From assembly GCF_007954365.1 (NCBI RefSeq), contig NZ_VOLO01000001.1, positions 868,001 to 932,000 of the forward strand: a stretch of DNA of 64,000 bases, given 5' to 3'. This document shows, in pieces, positions 51,784 through 60,190 of the stretch. Source of the DNA: Frigoribacterium sp. ACAM 257. GTDB lineage: Bacteria; Actinomycetota; Actinomycetes; Actinomycetales; Microbacteriaceae. The notes below the pieces were generated by a model that was given only the letters and a program-made list of their open reading frames with translations, was not told the DNA's origin and made no database searches. A program made the translations under genes and the position numbers. Each line of letters starts with the position of its first letter. Within the stretch, counting starts at the first letter, position 1.

Positions 51784-51859
51784 GGGCGATTGGCGCAGTT
51801 GGTAGCGCGCTTCCTTCACACGGAAGAGGTCATCGGTTCGAGTCCGGTATCGCCCACCA
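51784..51859 (+). tRNA. tRNA-Val (anticodon CAC)
   Basis: Plus strand. Acceptor GGGCGAT/ATCGCCC, discriminator A, encoded CCA at 51857-51859, anticodon CAC between CTTCC and GGAAG, T-loop GGTTCGAGTCC. Transcribed away from the other three tRNA genes. Confidence 0.95.
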
Positions 51860-52534
51860 CGTTCTTCCTGTCATGTGACGGACCACGATCATGGCCTGAC
51901 CCCGCTCCCCGTCGCCGTCCGTGCGCCCGGTCATCGTCGAACTCGCCCTCTGTCATGGCCCGCGGCCACGTCCGGAGGCCTCCGTCGCACCGATCACCAC
52001 CCCGTACCCGTTCGACTCCGCCGAGCAGCAGGCCAGTGGGATCGACAACATGAGGATCATTCCGCTACGGTGTTGACCACTCCTAGAGGCCCGATGCGAG
52101 GACGCCACCCGACGGCGTCCGAGCGCCGCTGGACACCCGCAGCAGCCGGGTCCTCGTGTCACCTCGGCCCGAACCGAGACTGGGGGAGTCGCGGGCGCCG
52201 GCCCTCACCTGGCCGGCGCCCGTCCCCGCCGTTCGCCGGCAGCCGGGAGGATCGGCACCGGTCCACGTCGAGGACTCGGGGAGTGGCCTCGACGCGCAGG
52301 GCGACTTCGGCGCCGGCCAGCTGCACCGTGACCAGGTCGTCTGGCGGCACGGGTGGAGAGCCCCCCGCCTGACGCTGGCTTCCGGTGCTCGGGCACGCTC
52401 TCTTCCCACCGTCGGGCGGGCAGGTCCAGCACGACGCCGACAGGCCCCATCTCGTGCTGGTGGCGGTTCGCTCGTCGGCACCTCGGTGAAGGGCAGCGGC
52501 TCACCTCGTCGTCGAACGGTGCCAGGATCGGGGG
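51860..52534. other. 675-nt stretch without a convincing gene; possible gene remnant
   Basis: No start/ribosome site and frame combination gives a recognisable protein. Between about 52160 and 52480 on the minus strand, two different frames have protein-like composition: one contains GPVGVVLDLPARRWEE, the next VPPDDLVTVQLAGAEVALRV. This would fit a decayed gene broken by a frameshift. I do not recognise the parent family. The last 12 nt carry the promoter of the dehydrogenase gene. Confidence 0.35.
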
Positions 52535-53566
52535 ATGCGCGCCGTCCAGTACGACCACTTCGGGTCCGCCCCGACCATCGTCGAGCTTCCCGACCCAGCA
52601 GCGCCGGCGGACGGCGTGGTCGTCAGGGTCGCTGCGACCGGGGTCTGCCGCAGCGACTGGCACGCCTGGAAGGGGCACGACGACTCGGTGCGGCTGCCAC
52701 ACGTCCCCGGGCACGAGTTCGCCGGCGTCGTCACCGCAGTGGGCGCGGACGTCACCCGGGTCTCCGTCGGCGACCGCGTCACCGCGCCGTTCGTCTTCGC
52801 GTGCGGCACGTGCGGCGAGTGCCGGGCGGGGGCGACCCAGGTGTGCACCCGCCAGGAGCAGCCGGGCTTCACCCTGCCCGGCTCCTGGGCCGAGTCCCTG
52901 GTCGTCCCGCACGCCGACGTCAACGTCGTCGCACTGCCGGACGCCGTCGGGTTCGCGGCCGCCGCCGCACTCGGCTGCCGCTTCGGGACGGCGTACCACG
53001 CGCTCCACGAGCGGGCCAGGGTGAGCTCGGGTGAGCAGGTCGCCGTCTTCGGCTGCGGCGGGGTCGGCCTCTCGGCGATCACCGTGGCCGTCGCGGCCGG
53101 TGCCCGCGTCGTCGCCGTCGACATCTCGCCCGCGGCGCTCGAGCGGGCTGCCGCCCTCGGCGCCGACGTCGTCCCGATGGACGACCAGGCCGTCGACACG
53201 GTCAGGGACCTCACCGGAGGCGGTGCGCACGTCGCCCTCGACGCCTACGGCAGCCGCGCCACGTCCGCCGCCTCGGTCCGCTCGCTCAGGCCTCGGGGTC
53301 GGCACGTCCAGGTGGGGCTGCTCCTCGACGACGAAGCCGCCCCCGTCATCCCGATGGGCCGGGTCATCGCCGACGAGCTCGAGCTGCTGGGCAGCCACGG
53401 CATCTCGATCGGCGAGTACGCCGCCATGATCGCCGACGTCGTCGCTGGCCGTCTGCGGCCCGAGGAGTCGATCGGGCTGACGATCGGCTTCGAGGACCTG
53501 CCGAGCGCCTTGGCCTCCATGGACCGCCCGGCGGCCACCGCCGGGATGACGGTGGCCGTCTGGTGA
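52535..53566 (+). CDS. Zinc-type alcohol dehydrogenase (MDR superfamily)
   Basis: 343 residues. Catalytic zinc ligands Cys in ATGVCRSDWH and His-Glu in GHEFAGVV; structural zinc site CGTCGECRAGATQVC with four Cys; NAD(P)-binding FGCGGVGLSAI. Oxidises an alcohol or polyol, substrate unknown; the ACGTC-type threonine/sorbitol-dehydrogenase-like branch is plausible. ATG 52535 follows CAGGAT by 6 nt, so it is probably leaderless. Convergent with the catalase gene. Confidence 0.93.
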   Translation: MRAVQYDHFGSAPTIVELPDPAAPADGVVVRVAATGVCRSDWHAWKGHDDSVRLPHVPGHEFAGVVTAVGADVTRVSVGDRVTAPFVFACGTCGECRAGATQVCTRQEQPGFTLPGSWAESLVVPHADVNVVALPDAVGFAAAAALGCRFGTAYHALHERARVSSGEQVAVFGCGGVGLSAITVAVAAGARVVAVDISPAALERAAALGADVVPMDDQAVDTVRDLTGGGAHVALDAYGSRATSAASVRSLRPRGRHVQVGLLLDDEAAPVIPMGRVIADELELLGSHGISIGEYAAMIADVVAGRLRPEESIGLTIGFEDLPSALASMDRPAATAGMTVAVW

Positions 53567-53580
53567 CCGGTCGGGCCTGC

Positions 53581-53629
53581 GACCTGCCGGTCAGCTACCT
53601 GCTCGCCAGCGACCTGCTGGTCAGCTACC
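53581..53629. repeat. 30-bp-period direct repeat at the catalase 3' end
   Basis: Two 19-nt copies of GACCTGCYGGTCAGCTACC at 53581-53599 and 53611-53629, one mismatch. Each copy contains a GACC/GGTC mini-dyad. The second copy covers the catalase stop codon and the first repeats it downstream in the same frame. Confidence 0.75.
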
Positions 53630-54578
53630 CGCCGGTGGGCCCGTAGAAGCTCTCGATGTCGGCGAGCTCCATCTCGGCGGTCTGCTGGATGAGCGACAGC
53701 AGGTCCTTGTCGAGCCCGGGCGAGAACTCCTCGAGACGCTCGGGCGAGATGGTCGACGGGGCCCCCTTCGGCGCCTGCTCGGTCGACGACAGCTCGGTGC
53801 CGTCGCCCGAGGGTGAGCTGCCCTGAAAGATCTTGCCTGCCTCCGACTTGCCGTCGAGGTCGAACGTGTACTGCTTGCTCTGCAGCCCGAGGTCGACCAG
53901 CTCCTTCACCTCGGGGAACTGCTCGGCGTTGGTCTTCGGGATCGGCAGCAGCTTGCCCCAGTCGACGCCGAGCGTCTCGAGCGCCTTGGCGTAGGCGTTC
54001 TCGTGCGCCTGGTCGCGGACGATCAGGTACGCGACCGTCTTGCGGGCGACGGGGTTGTCCGTCATCTCGTAGATGCGGCTCTTCTGCAGTCGGCCCGTCG
54101 ACTCGAGCATGAGGTTGTAGAGCAGGTCGAGGGGCAGGTTGCCCGAGTTGTAGACGTAGCTGCCGCTCCAGGGGTTGCCGACGGAGTCGACCGGCAGCGC
54201 GCCCTGAACGCCCACGAGGTAGTGGTGGATGTTGCCCGTGTCGAGCGCGATGTTCAACGGCGTGGCCCCGCCGGCGCCTGGGGTGTCGAGCGGGTCGGTC
54301 AGCGTGCCGGTGTAGTCGGGGCTGCCGTCGAGGAGCCTCGAGATCGTGGTGCCGATCAGCTCGACGTGGCTGATCTCCTCGGTGCCGATGCCCTGGATGA
54401 GGTCGCGGTACGGCTTCGCCGCCGGCCCGCGGAAGTTCATCGCCTGGAACAGGTACTGCATCATGGTGCGCATCTCGCCGAACTGTCCGCCGAGGCCCTC
54501 CTGCAGGGCGTTGGCCGCTGCGGGGTCCGGCTCGCCGTCGGCGATGTCGTTGATCCAGGTCTGTGCGTGGAAGTACAT
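53625..54578 (-). CDS. Manganese catalase
   Basis: 317 residues from ATG 54578 with a GGGAGGA site. The dimanganese ligand set of the family can be placed: Glu35 (GEMRTMMQ), Glu67 and His70 (TEEISHVE), Glu158 (LESTGR) and His191 (QAHENAY), in a ferritin-like helical bundle. Dismutates hydrogen peroxide without haem. The C-terminal 40 residues are an extension rich in Ser/Pro/Glu. Upstream, 117 nt with a G-tract array separates it from a glycosyltransferase on the same strand. Confidence 0.95.
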   Translation of the reverse strand: MYFHAQTWINDIADGEPDPAAANALQEGLGGQFGEMRTMMQYLFQAMNFRGPAAKPYRDLIQGIGTEEISHVELIGTTISRLLDGSPDYTGTLTDPLDTPGAGGATPLNIALDTGNIHHYLVGVQGALPVDSVGNPWSGSYVYNSGNLPLDLLYNLMLESTGRLQKSRIYEMTDNPVARKTVAYLIVRDQAHENAYAKALETLGVDWGKLLPIPKTNAEQFPEVKELVDLGLQSKQYTFDLDGKSEAGKIFQGSSPSGDGTELSSTEQAPKGAPSTISPERLEEFSPGLDKDLLSLIQQTAEMELADIESFYGPTGG

Positions 54579-54604
54579 GGTTCCTCCCTGGGCGCCGGTC
54601 GGCA

Positions 54605-54679
54605 GGGGTACAGACGGGGGACCGGGCAGCGGGGGACGAGACGGGGGACCCACGAGACGGGGGACCAGACGGCGGGGGA
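54605..54679 (+). repeat. G-tract array (degenerate GACGGGGGACC repeats) upstream of the catalase gene
   Basis: One G4 and five G5 runs spaced 7-11 nt apart on the plus strand, inside imperfect copies of GACGGGGGACC. On the transcribed side of the minus-strand catalase gene, it covers most of the 117-nt gap. Confidence 0.75.
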
Positions 54680-54695
54680 CAAGCGCGCAGGCCGC

Positions 54696-55544
54696 TCAGG
54701 CCGTGACGCGCTCCCAGCCGCCGTCCTCGGCGACGCGCACCGCGCCTCCTTCACGGAAGGCCTCGAGCCAGCCGCCCATCGGCCACTCGCCCCATCGCTC
54801 GGCGAACCGACGGCCGTTGCGGAGGATGTCGTCGAGGTGCTGCCACGGCGGCGACGTCGTGGGGTGCCACTGGTGGTAAGCGTGCGCGCCGCCGACCCAG
54901 ACGAGGGGGAGGCCGAGCGACCGCGCGGTGAAGGCGAAGTCGGTGTCCTCGCCGCCGTAGCCCTCGTAGCCGGGCTCGAAGCCCCCGGTCCGCCCCCAGG
55001 CGTCGGCTGCCAGGGCGAACGAGAGCGACCAGAAGAGCGGGTACTCGTCGTGCCCCGCGACGATCGTCTCGCCGGCCGCCGGCGCCGGGCGTGCGGTGTG
55101 CGGTCGCGTGGCGGCAGAGAGCGAGTCGTCGTCGAGGCCGACGTGCCCTTCGGGCAGGTACGTGACCGGGCCGCAGAGCAGCGCGTCCGGGTGCACCGCC
55201 GCGGCGGCCTCGTAGCCGGCGACCAGGTCGGGACCGGGGACGCAGTCCGCGTCGAGGAACACCACGAGCGACGCGCCGAGGGCGATCGCCCGGTCGGCAC
55301 CTGCGTTGCGGCCGGTCGCGAGGCGCAGGCCGTCCGGCCCGGGGGGCACGTGCAGCACGTGCGCGTCCGCCAGCTCGGGCAGCGCGGGCGCCGGCGCCTC
55401 GTCGAGCCAGACGACGACGTGGGGGACCGAAGGCCGGAGGCGCGCTAGTGCCTCGCGCTGCGGCAGGAGGTGGTCGAGACGGGCTGCCGAGCACAGGGTC
55501 ACCGCGACCGTCGAGACCGGCGTCGAAGTCTGCTGCCCCGTCAC
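54696..55544 (-). CDS. Family-2 glycosyltransferase with galactosyltransferase-like C-terminal motif
   Basis: 282 residues from GTG 55544. GT-A core with the metal/nucleotide motif FLDADC (Asp98, Asp100) and, further on, GGFEPGYEGYGGEDTDFAF, the acceptor-side Glu-Asp motif seen in chondroitin-polymerase and galactosyltransferase C-terminal families. No membrane helices. Fourth and last gene of the leftward glycan set; its start overlaps the preceding stop by 4 bp. Confidence 0.9.
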   Translation of the reverse strand: MTGQQTSTPVSTVAVTLCSAARLDHLLPQREALARLRPSVPHVVVWLDEAPAPALPELADAHVLHVPPGPDGLRLATGRNAGADRAIALGASLVVFLDADCVPGPDLVAGYEAAAAVHPDALLCGPVTYLPEGHVGLDDDSLSAATRPHTARPAPAAGETIVAGHDEYPLFWSLSFALAADAWGRTGGFEPGYEGYGGEDTDFAFTARSLGLPLVWVGGAHAYHQWHPTTSPPWQHLDDILRNGRRFAERWGEWPMGGWLEAFREGGAVRVAEDGGWERVTA

Positions 55545-56590
55545 CGGGCGACCTCGGCGATCACCGCGGCCGCACGGGACGCTGCCCCCTCGACCTGCCA
55601 GAGCGACCAGTCGGGAGCGAGCGAGCGCGCCCGGTCGAGCAGCCCCGGCCACAGGTCGGGTACGGGCCAGCCGTCCTCGGGCACGACGGCGAGCCCCCGG
55701 TCGGCGAGGAGGCGCGCGGTCGTCCGCTGCTCGTCGAAGGGACGGTCCTGGGGCACGACGACGGCGCGGGAGCCGGCCGCCGCGAGGTCGGCGACGCTGT
55801 TCTGGCCGGCGGCCGAGACGACGACCTCCGCCCCGCGGAGGAGCGGCCACGGGTCGTCGACCCAGCTGTCGGGCGACGCGCCGAGCACGGACCAGCGCCA
55901 GGCAGGCGTCGCCGCCGAGGCCTCGGCGACACGCTGTGCGAGGCCCTCGCGGCCTTCGGCACCGCCGCCGGCCAGCACCAGGACCGTGCCGGCTGCAGGC
56001 GAGTCGGGGCCGTCGACCCGTCCGTCGTGCCGGGAGATCCCGCCGACGAGCCGGACCCTGTCCCGGACGCGGTCGAGAGCGGGCGAGACGTGCAGTCCCT
56101 CGGCCCAGGGCGCGAGCACACGGTCGGCGGCGTCCCAGCCCAGAGTGTGCGGGGCGTCCGACCGGTCGCCGGGCTGGGCGACGACGACGGGCGGGACGCC
56201 GAGCAGGCGGACGAGCAGCGTGACCTCGACCGAGACGTCGACGACGAAGGCGCGGGGACGGGCGTGCGCGATCCACGCCGCCACCGCGGCGAGGCGTCCG
56301 GCGTGGCCGTCGTGGTGCAGTGGGGCCCAGTGCAGCAGCCCCCGCACAGTCGGGTCGGTGCCCGAGTCGGGGTCACCGGGGGCCTTGGTCGTGCCGTCGG
56401 GTGCGACGACGTCATGGTCGTCCCGGGGGAGCTGCAGCCAGGTGGTGCGCTCGGGGAGGACGACCGGAGCGGCCAGGGAGCTGAACACGACGACGTCGGC
56501 GTCGAGGTGCGGCCGCACCGCGAGCAACCGGGTCAGGTGCCCAGCACCGTGGTGGTGCACGTACCAGCCGACGAGGGGACGCGCGGTCAC
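55541..56590 (-). CDS. GT-B glycosyltransferase (MurG/GT28-like)
   Basis: 349 residues from GTG 56590. N-terminal HHHGAGHLTR is the MurG/MGT-type acceptor loop (GxGHxxR), and the C-terminal nucleotide-sugar part has LVLAGGGAEGREGL, VVVSAAGQNSVADLAAAG and VPQDRPFDEQ. Soluble. Acceptor and sugar unknown. GTGA overlaps at both ends couple it to the flanking glycosyltransferase genes. Confidence 0.88.
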   Translation of the reverse strand: MTARPLVGWYVHHHGAGHLTRLLAVRPHLDADVVVFSSLAAPVVLPERTTWLQLPRDDHDVVAPDGTTKAPGDPDSGTDPTVRGLLHWAPLHHDGHAGRLAAVAAWIAHARPRAFVVDVSVEVTLLVRLLGVPPVVVAQPGDRSDAPHTLGWDAADRVLAPWAEGLHVSPALDRVRDRVRLVGGISRHDGRVDGPDSPAAGTVLVLAGGGAEGREGLAQRVAEASAATPAWRWSVLGASPDSWVDDPWPLLRGAEVVVSAAGQNSVADLAAAGSRAVVVPQDRPFDEQRTTARLLADRGLAVVPEDGWPVPDLWPGLLDRARSLAPDWSLWQVEGAASRAAAVIAEVAR

Positions 56591-57804
56591 GCGGCGGCCT
56601 CCGGGGCGAGCGGGGCACCGGCCTTGCCGGCGCCGGCGAGGTGACCGGCGACGAGGGCCTCGTGCACCTCCTCGACCACCTCGGCACGGCGGTGCAGCGA
56701 GAAGCGCTCCAGGGCGTCGGCGCGCACCCGCCGGCGGAAGCCGGGCGTCGTCGACGCGGCGTCCGCGAGACCCGCGGCGAGGTGGGCGAGCCCCACCACG
56801 TCGCCCCGAGCCACGAGGCCCGCGCCGATGCTCGAGCCGACGACCTCGGGCACGCCGCCGGTCGCGAACGACGCCACCGGCGTGCCGGCCGACAGCGCCT
56901 CGGCGATGACGAGCCCGAACGGCTCGTCCCAGCAGGGGGTGACGAGGGCGCATGCCGAGTGTCCGACGAGCTCCGCGAGATCCGGCTGGCGCAGCGGACC
57001 CACGTGCTCGGCGTCCGCTCCCAGCAAGGGCAGGACCATAGACTCGTGGTAGTCGACGTCGCCGACACGACCGGCGAGGACGATGCGCCGGCCGGCCAGG
57101 CGCGCGGCCTCGATCGCGAGGTGAGGGCCCTTCTCGGGCACGATCCGGCCCGTCCAGACCAGGTCGTCACCCCCGGGGCCCAGTGGCCAGAGATCGGTGT
57201 CGACGGCGTTCGGCAGGACCCGCGCCTCGACCCCCTCGGCTCGCCAGGCCGCGGCGGTGTGCTCGCTCACGGCCAGGAACGCGCTGCGCGGCTCGCCGCC
57301 CGCGCGGTGGTGCGCGAGCAGGTCGGGCAGGGTCGGGGTGTGCAGGGTCGAGACCACGGGCACGCCGAGCTCGCCGGCGCGCGACAGCACGTGACCGCTC
57401 AGGGAGTGGTTCTCGACCACGTCGATCTGGTCGGCGTGGTCCCGGATCCAGTCGAGCGCCCGGTGCAGCGCCGGCACGGCCACCTCGAGGTAGCCGTCCG
57501 GGTACGTCGAGTCGGTGGCGTCGGCCGGGTCGTCCCAGTGCACCGCAGGCAGGGCGAACTCCGGGGGCCCGCCGAGGAGGTCGTCGCTGCCCTCGACGGC
57601 GCAGAGCAGCACCTCGTGTCCGCGGGCGCGCAGCACGCGCACCTGGTGCCAGACGCTCGACTCCAGGCCGCCGGCGTGCGGCTCGGCGATCGGGTAGCGC
57701 AGGGGGGCCACGACGACGATGCGGCGAGGGCGCTCCGCCGTGCGCGCGGGCTCGCCGAAAGCCGACGACGAGGAGGCGGCTCCCGTCCCGGGCAGGGCCG
57801 TCAC
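56587..57804 (-). CDS. Family-4 glycosyltransferase
   Basis: 405 residues from GTG 57804. Retaining GT-B enzyme: EPHAGGLESSVWHQVRVLRARGHEV at the N-terminus, VSEHTAAAWRAEGVEARVLPNAVD, WTGRIVPEKGPHLAIEAA, and the GT4 Glu-x7-Glu motif in DEPFGLVIAEALSAGTPVASF. Soluble. Coupled by GTGA overlaps on both sides. Confidence 0.93.
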   Translation of the reverse strand: MTALPGTGAASSSSAFGEPARTAERPRRIVVVAPLRYPIAEPHAGGLESSVWHQVRVLRARGHEVLLCAVEGSDDLLGGPPEFALPAVHWDDPADATDSTYPDGYLEVAVPALHRALDWIRDHADQIDVVENHSLSGHVLSRAGELGVPVVSTLHTPTLPDLLAHHRAGGEPRSAFLAVSEHTAAAWRAEGVEARVLPNAVDTDLWPLGPGGDDLVWTGRIVPEKGPHLAIEAARLAGRRIVLAGRVGDVDYHESMVLPLLGADAEHVGPLRQPDLAELVGHSACALVTPCWDEPFGLVIAEALSAGTPVASFATGGVPEVVGSSIGAGLVARGDVVGLAHLAAGLADAASTTPGFRRRVRADALERFSLHRRAEVVEEVHEALVAGHLAGAGKAGAPLAPEAAA

Positions 57805-59003
57805 GAGACGAGCTCCGCGGGTCGGGCGGCAGACGAGGACGCGGCGGTGCTCGGCGCCGGTCGGGCCGTGGCCGAGGCGACGGCGCGCTCGTAGGCGGCG
57901 AGGTGCGCCTGCGCGATCTCGTCGCGCTGCGCCCGTCGCTGTTCGCGGCGCCCGGCCACGAGGGCTCGGCGGGACGCGGAGCCGGGCCGGGCGGACACGT
58001 CGGCGCGCGCCCGCACGAGGGAGTCGACGGCGGCCGCCAGCTGGTCGGCGTCGCCGGCGTCGAACGACGCGGTGTCCCCGGCAGCGGGGTGCTGGTCGTC
58101 GACGTGGCCGACCCGCGGCGCCGCGACGGGCACGCCCAGGTCCCAGCTCAGCTCGACCCAGCCGGAGTGCGTGCCGTGCGAGTAGGGCAGCACCACGACG
58201 TCGAGGTCGGCCAGCGCCTCCGCGAGCTCGTCGTCGTCCAGCCGCGGGTGGACGACCAACGAGACGTCGAGGTGACCGGGGGCACCGGCGACGAGGGCCC
58301 GCACCTCGGCGAGCGCCACGGCGTCGCGGACGCGCTCGTTGACGTCGACCCGCACGGTGACGGGCCGGCCGGCCGCGGCCAGCAGCCCGGCCGCCGCGAT
58401 CAGGGTCGACACGGAGCCCGGGCCGTCGACGTTCGGCCGAAGGTCGCGCAGGCTGACGCCGACGACGACCTCGACGTGGGCGGTGCCGGTCGGGGCGACC
58501 GCGTCGAGGGGCAGGAGGTGCGGGTGCGGAACGACGACGGGCCGGCGTCCGAAGGTGCGCTCGATCTCGGCCGCGGCGCCCTCCGTCAGCGTGAGCAGCT
58601 CGTCCGACTCGGCGACGAGCAGCCCGAGGTGGGCGAGGTGCGGCGCCTGGTCGACGAGCTGGGGGTTGACGAGGTCGTGCACGGTGTGGACGAGGGGGAT
58701 CCGGGCGGCACGGGCGGCGTCGACCACACGGCGGAGGTGCCCGAGGTCGTACGACTCGGTGCCGAAGTGCACGTGCAGCACGTCGACCTCGGCCGCGTGC
58801 TCGGCGATCCAGCCTGCGTCGAGGACGACGGGCGGCCACCACCGGGCGGGCTCGGCCGGGTCGGGCAGCGGGTCCGCGAGGCGGATCACGGCACGGCTCA
58901 CGGCGGAGTCGTCGACCGGCTGGAGGTGCCGCACGTACGGGTGGCCGGCAGGCACGGACGCGACGCGCAGGGCGTCGCGGGCGGGCGGCGGGGTGTCGAT
59001 CAT
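57801..59003 (-). CDS. Family-4-like glycosyltransferase, first gene of the leftward glycan set
   Basis: 400 residues from ATG 59003, with a GAGGAGG site, the only strong ribosome site in this operon. GT-B features: DVLHVHFG, IPLVHTVHDL, LLTLTEGAAAEIERTFG, and VVLPYSHGTHSGWVELSWDLGVPVAAP in place of a standard E-x7-E motif. Ser/Ala/Pro-rich C-terminus. Probable glycan assembly in the cytoplasm. Confidence 0.87.
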   Translation of the reverse strand: MIDTPPPARDALRVASVPAGHPYVRHLQPVDDSAVSRAVIRLADPLPDPAEPARWWPPVVLDAGWIAEHAAEVDVLHVHFGTESYDLGHLRRVVDAARAARIPLVHTVHDLVNPQLVDQAPHLAHLGLLVAESDELLTLTEGAAAEIERTFGRRPVVVPHPHLLPLDAVAPTGTAHVEVVVGVSLRDLRPNVDGPGSVSTLIAAAGLLAAAGRPVTVRVDVNERVRDAVALAEVRALVAGAPGHLDVSLVVHPRLDDDELAEALADLDVVVLPYSHGTHSGWVELSWDLGVPVAAPRVGHVDDQHPAAGDTASFDAGDADQLAAAVDSLVRARADVSARPGSASRRALVAGRREQRRAQRDEIAQAHLAAYERAVASATARPAPSTAASSSAARPAELVS

Positions 59004-59257
59004 CGGGCCTCCTCGGCTCAGTCATTGCGCGACGGTCGGCGGAGACCGTCGTGAGGTGAGCCGGGGCGACTCGGGGACCCTGGGGAGACCGGGGGCCCGG
59101 TTCGCGTCGAGGGAGGGGGCCGATGGGAGCGGCCTCTCTGCACCATAGCCCGCGACGGCCCCCCGTGCCCGCTCGCGGATGCTGGCCCTCGCGGCCCCCC
59201 ATCCAGCACGATGGAGTCGTCGCGTCCGCCGCTCGCGGGACGTCACGGAGAGGCACC
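59004..59257. promoter_or_regulatory. Divergent promoter region of the two glycan operons
   Basis: 254 nt between the leftward and rightward glycan sets. Must contain both promoters, but I see no pair of hexamers with normal spacing. The GGAGAGG ribosome site of the WcbI-like gene is at its right edge. Confidence 0.5.
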
Positions 59258-60190
59258 ATGACCCAGCACACCCCGGCCGTCGACGGCCGCACCCGTCACT
59301 ACGGGCACTTCTACGGTCTCGGCGAGCCCGAGGGCGACGGTCCCGTGGCCGTCGTGATCGGCAACTGCCAGGCCGAGTCGCTTCGGGTCGCGCTCGACGG
59401 GCAAGGACTGCGCACCGTCCGGACACCTGCTGTTCACGAGCTCGTCATGGCGGACCTGCCGCACCTGGACCGGTGGCTGGCCCGCGCCTCCCTGCTCGTC
59501 TCGCAGCCGGTGCGCGACGACTACCACGACCTCCCCCTCGGCACGCGGCAGCTGACCGCCCGGCTCGGCTCCGGGGCGCGGGTCGTCGCGGTGCCCGTCA
59601 TCCGCTTCGCCGGCCTCTACCCGACGTCGGCGATCGTCCGGCCGCCGCGCGATCCGTCGCTGACGCCGCCGCTGGTCGACTACCACGACCTCGTCGTGCT
59701 GGCCGAGGCGGCCGCCCGGCGTGACGGCACGACGCCCCCGACCCCGCGGCTGGACCCGGAGGCCGTCCGGTCGGTCGCCGCGCTGTCGCTGCACGAGCTG
59801 CGGAAGCGCGAGCAGGCGCACGACGCTGTGGTCGTCTCCGACCTGTTCGGCGACCCGTCCTTCGCGCAGATGCGCACCCTCAACCACCCGGGCAACCCCG
59901 TGTGGACGGCGCTCGCGTCCCGGGTCCGTGACCGGCTGGGGCTGCCCGAGCACGTCGTCGACCCGGGGCGGCAGCTGCTCGACAGCGTCCACGCACCCCG
60001 GCTGCAGGCGGTCGTCGACGCCTTCGGGCTCGACGAGGCGCCCACCGACCACTGGGTGATCGAGGGCACGCGCGTGCCCGCGGACGAGGTCAAGGAGGCG
60101 CACCTCCGGTGGTACGAGCGCGAGCCGCAGGTCGTCGACGCCGGCCTCACCCGCCACGCCGACTCGCTGGCCCTGCTGGGGCTCGCGTGA
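59258..60190 (+). CDS. WcbI-like polysaccharide biosynthesis protein (putative acyltransferase)
   Basis: 310 residues from ATG 59258. VVIGNCQAES at 32-41 is the hallmark of WcbI-family proteins (Gly-Asn-Cys-Gln), a capsule-associated family thought to transfer acetyl groups. PVIRFAGLYPTS, MRTLNHPGNPVW and a C-terminal LRWYEREPQVVDAG follow. No membrane segment. First gene of the rightward glycan set, overlapping the next by GTGA. Assignment rests on the GNCQ motif and context. Confidence 0.75.
   Translation: MTQHTPAVDGRTRHYGHFYGLGEPEGDGPVAVVIGNCQAESLRVALDGQGLRTVRTPAVHELVMADLPHLDRWLARASLLVSQPVRDDYHDLPLGTRQLTARLGSGARVVAVPVIRFAGLYPTSAIVRPPRDPSLTPPLVDYHDLVVLAEAAARRDGTTPPTPRLDPEAVRSVAALSLHELRKREQAHDAVVVSDLFGDPSFAQMRTLNHPGNPVWTALASRVRDRLGLPEHVVDPGRQLLDSVHAPRLQAVVDAFGLDEAPTDHWVIEGTRVPADEVKEAHLRWYEREPQVVDAGLTRHADSLALLGLA

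Noticed and set aside
52083-52481. 132-codon minus-strand frame as a gene
   Set aside because: Arg/Pro-rich composition, no ribosome site, no recognisable family.
54579-54653. Longer start of the manganese catalase
   Set aside because: The extra residues are Pro/Gly filler from the G-tract array, and ATG 54578 has a near-perfect ribosome site and the usual MYFHAQ opening.
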